From assembly GCA_031548545.1 (NCBI GenBank), contig JAVBQY010000012.1, positions 1 through 19,122 on the forward strand: a stretch of DNA of 19,122 nucleotides, given 5' to 3'. Position numbers and translations under genes: made by a program. Positions 15,562 through 19,122 of this stretch are shown here, piece by piece; position 1 is the first letter of the stretch, and the number at the start of each line of letters is the position of its first letter. Source of the DNA: UBA932 sp031548545 (GTDB lineage Bacteria; Bacteroidota; Bacteroidia; Bacteroidales; UBA932). The notes below the pieces were generated by a model. It ran no database searches, was not told the DNA's origin, and saw only the letters and a program-made list of their open reading frames with translations.

Positions 15562-16908
15562 CTATTCCCGGCTTTGGAACCAATCTATCTTTCGCGACAT
15601 ATACATAGTCACCGCCAGTGTTATAAACAGGCCGAGGCTGCCGATGAGCAAGGCCAGGTCTTCCAATTGCAGCAATATATAAAGGAACAGGTATAACAGG
15701 CAGAACAGGCCACCGGCCATCACCGTCTGCTTCCACTCCCTGAAAATCGAATGCGAATACCCGGTGATCAGTCCTACGATCGCCATCGCCGAAATAATAT
15801 AGGCCCAGGTAAAATTCATTTGTTCCGACAAGGCAAGCAAGAGGCTGTAGAACAGTATCAGTCCGGCGCTTACCAGCAGATACTGGATAATATGCACCGG
15901 CTTGCGGCTAATCACTTCCACCATAAAAAACAGCAGGAAGGTGAGCACAATGAACATCACCGCATACTTCACCGCGCGGGTTGATTGCTGATAATGGTCT
16001 ACCGGCAAAACAAGCTTTACACTGAAATCCGAGGCCTCCAATGAGGGCGCCTCGCCTGTCCATGCCTGCGGATAATTCCGGTTGTAATTAAACACCTTCC
16101 AGGAGGCCGTAAACCCCTCGGCCGTTATACTGCGTTGCTCAGGCAAAAAAGCGCCCTCAAAGCCCGGGCTGGTCCAGGCGGAATTGGCCTCTACCTGCGT
16201 GGACTTGCCCACAGGCGTAAAGGCTAACTCCTTACTCCCGTTAAGCAATAACTCACAATCAAAGGCGTACTGTGTGTCCGCTGCGGCAAACGCTTTCAGC
16301 GGAATTTTAATGGTAACACCGGAGGTCAATACCGGTGCGTGTTCAATACCGGGGATGGCATCTATGGCTCCCCCTTCCCAATTCAACACGACCTTGTTCC
16401 TTACCCCGCGCATGTCGCTGATGCCAAGGTAGAGGCAGGCATTCTCCCAATCCACCGACAGGGGCTTTACATTGAGTTGGCTAAAATCCGGCTGTTTGAA
16501 ATAGCCCCGCACATGTAGTTTAGACTGATACACCACCACGTCATAAATACTCCGGTGGAGGATTTCCGGCGCCATGTTTGCCGTTATCCCCAACTCTTCG
16601 GGCAGAAAATAAGCATAGTCTTCTACCTCGGTTTCCATTGGCTCCCCCTTGCCGGCGCTTGTTTTTAACACCGCATAAGTATACGGAACCTTTATAATGG
16701 GTCCGGTAAAGGTCTGCCGGTTGCCCCATTTTGAACAGACTTCCTTCTCTACCGCCTCGCTGGCATTGCTGCGCTCCCGGATCAGGTCCTGCGCCAGGTT
16801 GATCGGGATAAGCAGAGGAAGAATCAAAAAGGCAATAGAGGCCGCCTTAAACGTAATACTGCCGGTCACTTTTGACCAGAGGGACGGATAATTGTTTTGT
16901 GCATTCAT
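15562..16908 (-). CDS. creD: CreD-like inner membrane protein
   Basis: The 448-residue protein matches CreD (Pfam family CreD), an inner membrane protein of unclear biochemical role; in enterobacteria its gene is controlled by CreBC and affects colicin and envelope stress phenotypes. One membrane helix (about 20-42) is followed by a large periplasmic domain with TGPIIKVPY (68-76) and SDMRGV (164-169). Five further helices cover about 313-437, including LQLEDLALLIGSLGLF (413-428) and IDWF near the end. No creB or creC-like gene is present. Instead a winged-helix regulator and a small membrane protein lie upstream on the same strand, and a palindromic site lies in the 72-base leader. Confidence 0.92.
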   Translation of the reverse strand: MNAQNNYPSLWSKVTGSITFKAASIAFLILPLLIPINLAQDLIRERSNASEAVEKEVCSKWGNRQTFTGPIIKVPYTYAVLKTSAGKGEPMETEVEDYAYFLPEELGITANMAPEILHRSIYDVVVYQSKLHVRGYFKQPDFSQLNVKPLSVDWENACLYLGISDMRGVRNKVVLNWEGGAIDAIPGIEHAPVLTSGVTIKIPLKAFAAADTQYAFDCELLLNGSKELAFTPVGKSTQVEANSAWTSPGFEGAFLPEQRSITAEGFTASWKVFNYNRNYPQAWTGEAPSLEASDFSVKLVLPVDHYQQSTRAVKYAVMFIVLTFLLFFMVEVISRKPVHIIQYLLVSAGLILFYSLLLALSEQMNFTWAYIISAMAIVGLITGYSHSIFREWKQTVMAGGLFCLLYLFLYILLQLEDLALLIGSLGLFITLAVTMYMSRKIDWFQSRE

Positions 16909-16939
16909 AATAGAGTATATTAAATATTTTTAAAATTTG

Positions 16940-16961
16940 AAAGTACTTTTAATTTCAAAGT
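16940..16961. promoter_or_regulatory. Operator-like site before creD
   Basis: The site contains the palindrome AAAGTACTTT (16940-16949) overlapping the inverted repeat ACTTTTAATTTCAAAGT (16945-16961), giving three ACTTT-type half-sites. It lies 32 bases before the creD ATG. Nearly the same arrangement overlaps the promoter of the first gene in the module (17878-17899). No good TAnnTTTG box is seen here. Confidence 0.55.
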
Positions 16962-16980
16962 GTTGGAATAAAAAAATAAG

Positions 16981-17274
16981 CTACCGGTTTATAAGGTTTT
17001 CCAGGGCCTTCAGGTGTTCCCTGAATTGTTTTTCGCCCAGTTTGGTGATAGAATAGGAGGTTTGTGGCTTTTTACCCACGAACTGTTTATGGACGCCTAT
17101 CAGGCCGTTATTTTCCAGGGCCTTCAGGTGGGTCGCCAGGTTCCCGTCGGTGATGTCCAGTAATTCTTTCAATTCATTGAACGAAAGACTGTCATTCACC
17201 GATAGTACCGACATAATACCCAAACGGATACGGTTATCGAATAATTTATTTAATCCGGCGATAATGTTTTTCAT
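16981..17274 (-). CDS. Winged-helix transcriptional regulator, small
   Basis: The 97-residue protein is little more than one winged helix-turn-helix domain of the MarR/ArsR-like type (HTH_34 group). Helices 2 and 3 fall at about 30-57 (SFNELKELLDITDGNLATHL, then KALENNGL), followed by a wing with KKPQTSYSITKLG (68-80). I see no sensor domain or metal-binding cysteines, so any signal is unknown. Its ATG overlaps the upstream stop as ATGA, so the two are translationally coupled. Repeated palindromes before the first gene of the module and before creD are natural candidates for its binding sites, which would make it autoregulatory. Confidence 0.9.
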   Translation of the reverse strand: MKNIIAGLNKLFDNRIRLGIMSVLSVNDSLSFNELKELLDITDGNLATHLKALENNGLIGVHKQFVGKKPQTSYSITKLGEKQFREHLKALENLINR

Positions 17275-17873
17275 TTCCGGTCATAATTAAAGTAAATGCT
17301 CAGGCCGGCGATAAGATTGGCCAGCCCGAAGCCCAGCCCCCAAAGTAGCAGGCTATGATGGAAGAAAAAGGCTGCTGCCAGCCCTGTAATAATTTCACAA
17401 AGTCCCAGATAGTACACTTCCTTTATGGTAAATTTGGCCGCGTTCACTAAGGCTAAGCCGTAAAAAATAAGCGTAGCCGCCGCTATATATTGTATGTGGT
17501 TGTTAATAAGCAGCGCCAGGCAGAATATACCACCTGTTATAAAAGGAATAGCAAAGCCCAGCAATGCCCGCCGGGCGGATAAAGACCAAAAAACCTGTCC
17601 GGCTTTTTTTGTCTTCCGCAGCATAAAAAAACAGGCGAGCCCTATGGCGCTTACTAAAACAGCTGCCGCCAACAGTATCATTGCACTATAGGCACCCATG
17701 CCGTTTTCCGCCGGGCTGCCGGGCAATAGGACAAAATGCGCTACGGCCATGCCGGTCAAAGCAATCATCCCGGCAGCCACTATCGACCAGCCGCTTAAAC
17801 CGTTGAATTTTGATGATTTTTCCATCAAATTTCTGATATGCTTAAGATCTTCGGAGTGTTGGTTTACTGTCAT
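17271..17873 (-). CDS. Small multi-pass membrane protein of the regulator-creD module
   Basis: The 200-residue protein begins MTVNQHSEDLKHIRNLMEKSS, quoted here as EDLKHIRNLMEKSSKF (8-23), and then has about six hydrophobic segments. The N-terminal motif followed by GLSGW is one I associate with unnamed Bacteroidota membrane proteins encoded next to such regulators; function is unknown. An ATG at 17924 would add 17 residues but lies upstream of the predicted promoter, so 17873 is chosen. It is the first gene of a probable unit with the regulator (4-base overlap) and creD. It may sense a membrane state and signal to the soluble regulator, but that is inference. Confidence 0.8.
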   Translation of the reverse strand: MTVNQHSEDLKHIRNLMEKSSKFNGLSGWSIVAAGMIALTGMAVAHFVLLPGSPAENGMGAYSAMILLAAAVLVSAIGLACFFMLRKTKKAGQVFWSLSARRALLGFAIPFITGGIFCLALLINNHIQYIAAATLIFYGLALVNAAKFTIKEVYYLGLCEIITGLAAAFFFHHSLLLWGLGFGLANLIAGLSIYFNYDRK

Positions 17874-17877
17874 AATA

Positions 17878-17925
17878 AAAGTACTTTGAAATACAAAGTT
17901 AATGCTAATTTTATTATTATGCAAA
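17878..17925 (-). promoter_or_regulatory. Promoter with overlapping operator for the regulator-creD module
   Basis: On the minus strand TTTG (17925-17922), a 20-base spacer and TAACTTTG (17901-17894) form a good Bacteroidota promoter. The perfect inverted repeat ACTTTGAAATACAAAGT (17883-17899) covers the -7 box, and AAAGTACTTT (17878-17887) covers the start region. A protein bound here would block transcription. The start codon at 17873 lies just downstream. Confidence 0.65.
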
Positions 17926-17943
17926 TTAATTTTTTAATGAGAG

Positions 17944-17977
17944 GGTCGTGCCCCCCGACCTTAGGGTGGCGGGGGCA
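17944..17977. other. GC-rich alternative hairpins
   Basis: GGTCG (17944-17948) can pair with CGACC (17956-17960). Alternatively TGCCCCC (17949-17955) can pair with GGGGGCA (17971-17977). The patch is much richer in G and C than its AT-rich surroundings. No T run follows on either strand, so I do not call a terminator. The remaining sequence to 18074 holds no recognisable gene. Confidence 0.3.
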
Positions 17978-18074
17978 GGCGGTCGCTTGAGGTAGTGATT
18001 TCCGCACCGGCTCGCTGCGTTCTGTTACGTAGGTGTAGCAAGCCGATTAACGAAAAACCCAAAAGACAAATTTT

Positions 18075-19122
18075 CTATTTGACGCACCTGGCCGAAGGTC
18101 CGTATTTTTTGCTTTCGCACTTTAAGGCATTGTAAGATGCGCTACTGAATGTTAAGTAGCAACCTTGTTTGGAAGCATCCTCGTTCGATGACCAGTAAGC
18201 GCCGTAGCTGCCTTGATCCCAGAGCATACCATCGTCGGAGCTTCGGGAGCCGACAGCAGGCAGAAATATGCAGTTGTTTGGAGTGGGGAGCGTGCATGTG
18301 CTCGCGCCCGATCCGTAGAAGCGGCCGGCTTTTGCATTGTTATATCCACTGGCTGCAGCAGCTCTCCAAACAGAGCCGGCATTAAGCAATGCCTGAAACT
18401 CTGCCAGGGTCGGCAAACGCCAACCGGAAGGGCATGGGTGAGATGACCACGTACTCGAGGTGCTGGTCCCGGAAGTCCAACTGGTCATTGTTCCCGAGGC
18501 AGTCGCTGACCACGCTTTCGAAGTCTTGTTCCATTGCACAAAAGGGGTATAAGTATCAGGTCTCGAGGCAAATATCCAAGCTCCACCGGTATAGGTAGAA
18601 TTACACCCCGCCCAGGTGGTGGTGCCTAAGGTGTACGTCGGTGTCGTACAACTGCCACCGGTACCGCAAGACGTACTGGCTATCGTCACCACATCACTGT
18701 AAGCAGACCAGCATCCCTGGGGGCTCTGTACCTGACCGTTGTAGGTGCCGGCGCCTACATTGGCGGTGCGCGCCCAGACAATACCCGGGATATGGTAGTT
18801 CTTTTCATTGGCATTGGGTAAGCCATACCAGTCGGGTAGAGTAATGGTGGTGGTAGCGCCAGAGCAGACGGTCAGTGTCCCTGCGGTAAGGGTGGGCTTG
18901 GGCGGGGTGGCGTCTGCAATGGTTAGCACCGGGCTGTAGTCGCTCCAGCAACCGTTGGTATGCTGTACCTGTCCCGAGTACGTACCCGGCCCTACATCGC
19001 CGTAGCGTCCGAATACCACCATGCTGATGTGATAGTTCTTATATTCATTGGGGATCTCGGGTTGCAGGTTGTACCAGTTGGGCAGTTCTATGTGCACGTT
19101 ATAGCTTCCCTGGCAAGTGCTC
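18075..19122 (-). CDS. FISUMP-domain secreted protein, C-terminal part (runs off right edge)
   Basis: The frame is open to the right window edge, so at least 348 residues of a longer protein are visible and its start lies outside. The internal GTG at 19097 is not the real start, since sense codons continue upstream. Counting from that GTG, two Ig-like or PKD-like repeats come first, each with LP(N/D)WY, GTY(S/N)GQVQ, GCWS-x-YS and VxTIA. They lead to a FISUMP domain (about 155-340; named after the Fibrobacter succinogenes major paralogous domain) with HPCPSGWRLPTLAEF (220-234), FLPAVGSRSSDDG (278-290), YWSSNED (301-307) and the terminal SARCVK. Such proteins are exported and often surface-exposed in Bacteroidota; the function of the domain is unknown. 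There is no type IX sorting domain at the C-terminus. Confidence 0.9.
   Translation of the reverse strand, partial: STCQGSYNVHIELPNWYNLQPEIPNEYKNYHISMVVFGRYGDVGPGTYSGQVQHTNGCWSDYSPVLTIADATPPKPTLTAGTLTVCSGATTTITLPDWYGLPNANEKNYHIPGIVWARTANVGAGTYNGQVQSPQGCWSAYSDVVTIASTSCGTGGSCTTPTYTLGTTTWAGCNSTYTGGAWIFASRPDTYTPFVQWNKTSKAWSATASGTMTSWTSGTSTSSTWSSHPCPSGWRLPTLAEFQALLNAGSVWRAAAASGYNNAKAGRFYGSGASTCTLPTPNNCIFLPAVGSRSSDDGMLWDQGSYGAYWSSNEDASKQGCYLTFSSASYNALKCESKKYGPSARCVK
18675..19122 (-). repeat. Two tandem repeats inside the FISUMP protein
   Basis: The protein segments starting near Cys-x-Gly, with LPNWYNL and LPDWYGL, are 82 residues (246 bases) apart. Shared positions include NYHI, VGxGTY, GQVQ and GCWS. 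The first unit is cut by the window edge, so more copies may follow outside. The copies are diverged in sequence, which argues against very recent duplication. Confidence 0.75.

Noticed and set aside
15552..15566. Shared bidirectional terminator between radA and creD
   Set aside because: Only five bases separate the stop codons and no hairpin with T runs is seen there.
17874..17924. Upstream ATG for the small membrane protein
   Set aside because: It lies upstream of the predicted transcription start and its codons overlap the promoter and operator.

Overview
The window looks like chromosomal DNA of a Bacteroidota member, most likely Bacteroidales. The evidence is the gene content (FISUMP-type secreted proteins, a DUF4138/TraN-like protein, a patatin fused to an outer-membrane barrel, a bacterial GH3 protein), the absence of Shine-Dalgarno sequences before most starts, and several promoter-like sites of the Bacteroidota form TTG-N19/20-TAnnTTTG. 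Species cannot be named from the sequence. There are no rRNA or tRNA genes, no intact insertion sequence and no CRISPR array.

Layout. (1) 1-402: the N-terminal part of a secreted protein that runs off the left edge. (2) 403-1326: a 0.9 kb gene-free stretch that holds an exact 8-bp periodic repeat, a hairpin-rich Bacteroidota-type intergenic repeat, a long nested hairpin, and a candidate small RNA with its own promoter and terminator. (3) 1327-7550, minus strand: PPIase lipoprotein and pheS (one unit, ended by a strong terminator), a solitary DUF4138/TraN-like protein, then glmS and GH3 (probably one unit). (4) 7647-15556, plus strand: patatin/barrel protein, oligosaccharide flippase, dut, panC, panD, a YbhN-like membrane protein and radA, tightly packed with several overlaps. 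(5) 15562-17873, minus strand: a membrane protein, a winged-helix regulator and creD, with matching palindromic sites before the first and last genes. (6) 18075-19122: the C-terminal part of a FISUMP-domain secreted protein that runs off the right edge.

How the genes relate. Most of the core is housekeeping: GlmS makes glucosamine-6-phosphate for envelope precursors, PheS charges tRNA-Phe, Dut removes dUTP, PanC and PanD supply the pantothenate branch of CoA synthesis, and RadA processes recombination intermediates. The flippase, YbhN-like protein, patatin/barrel protein and CreD belong to envelope biology. The parts most worth a second look are non-coding: the candidate sRNA at 1076-1210, the CTTAGTCA-type octamer repeat found directly before two unrelated genes, and the paired operator-like sites of the creD module.
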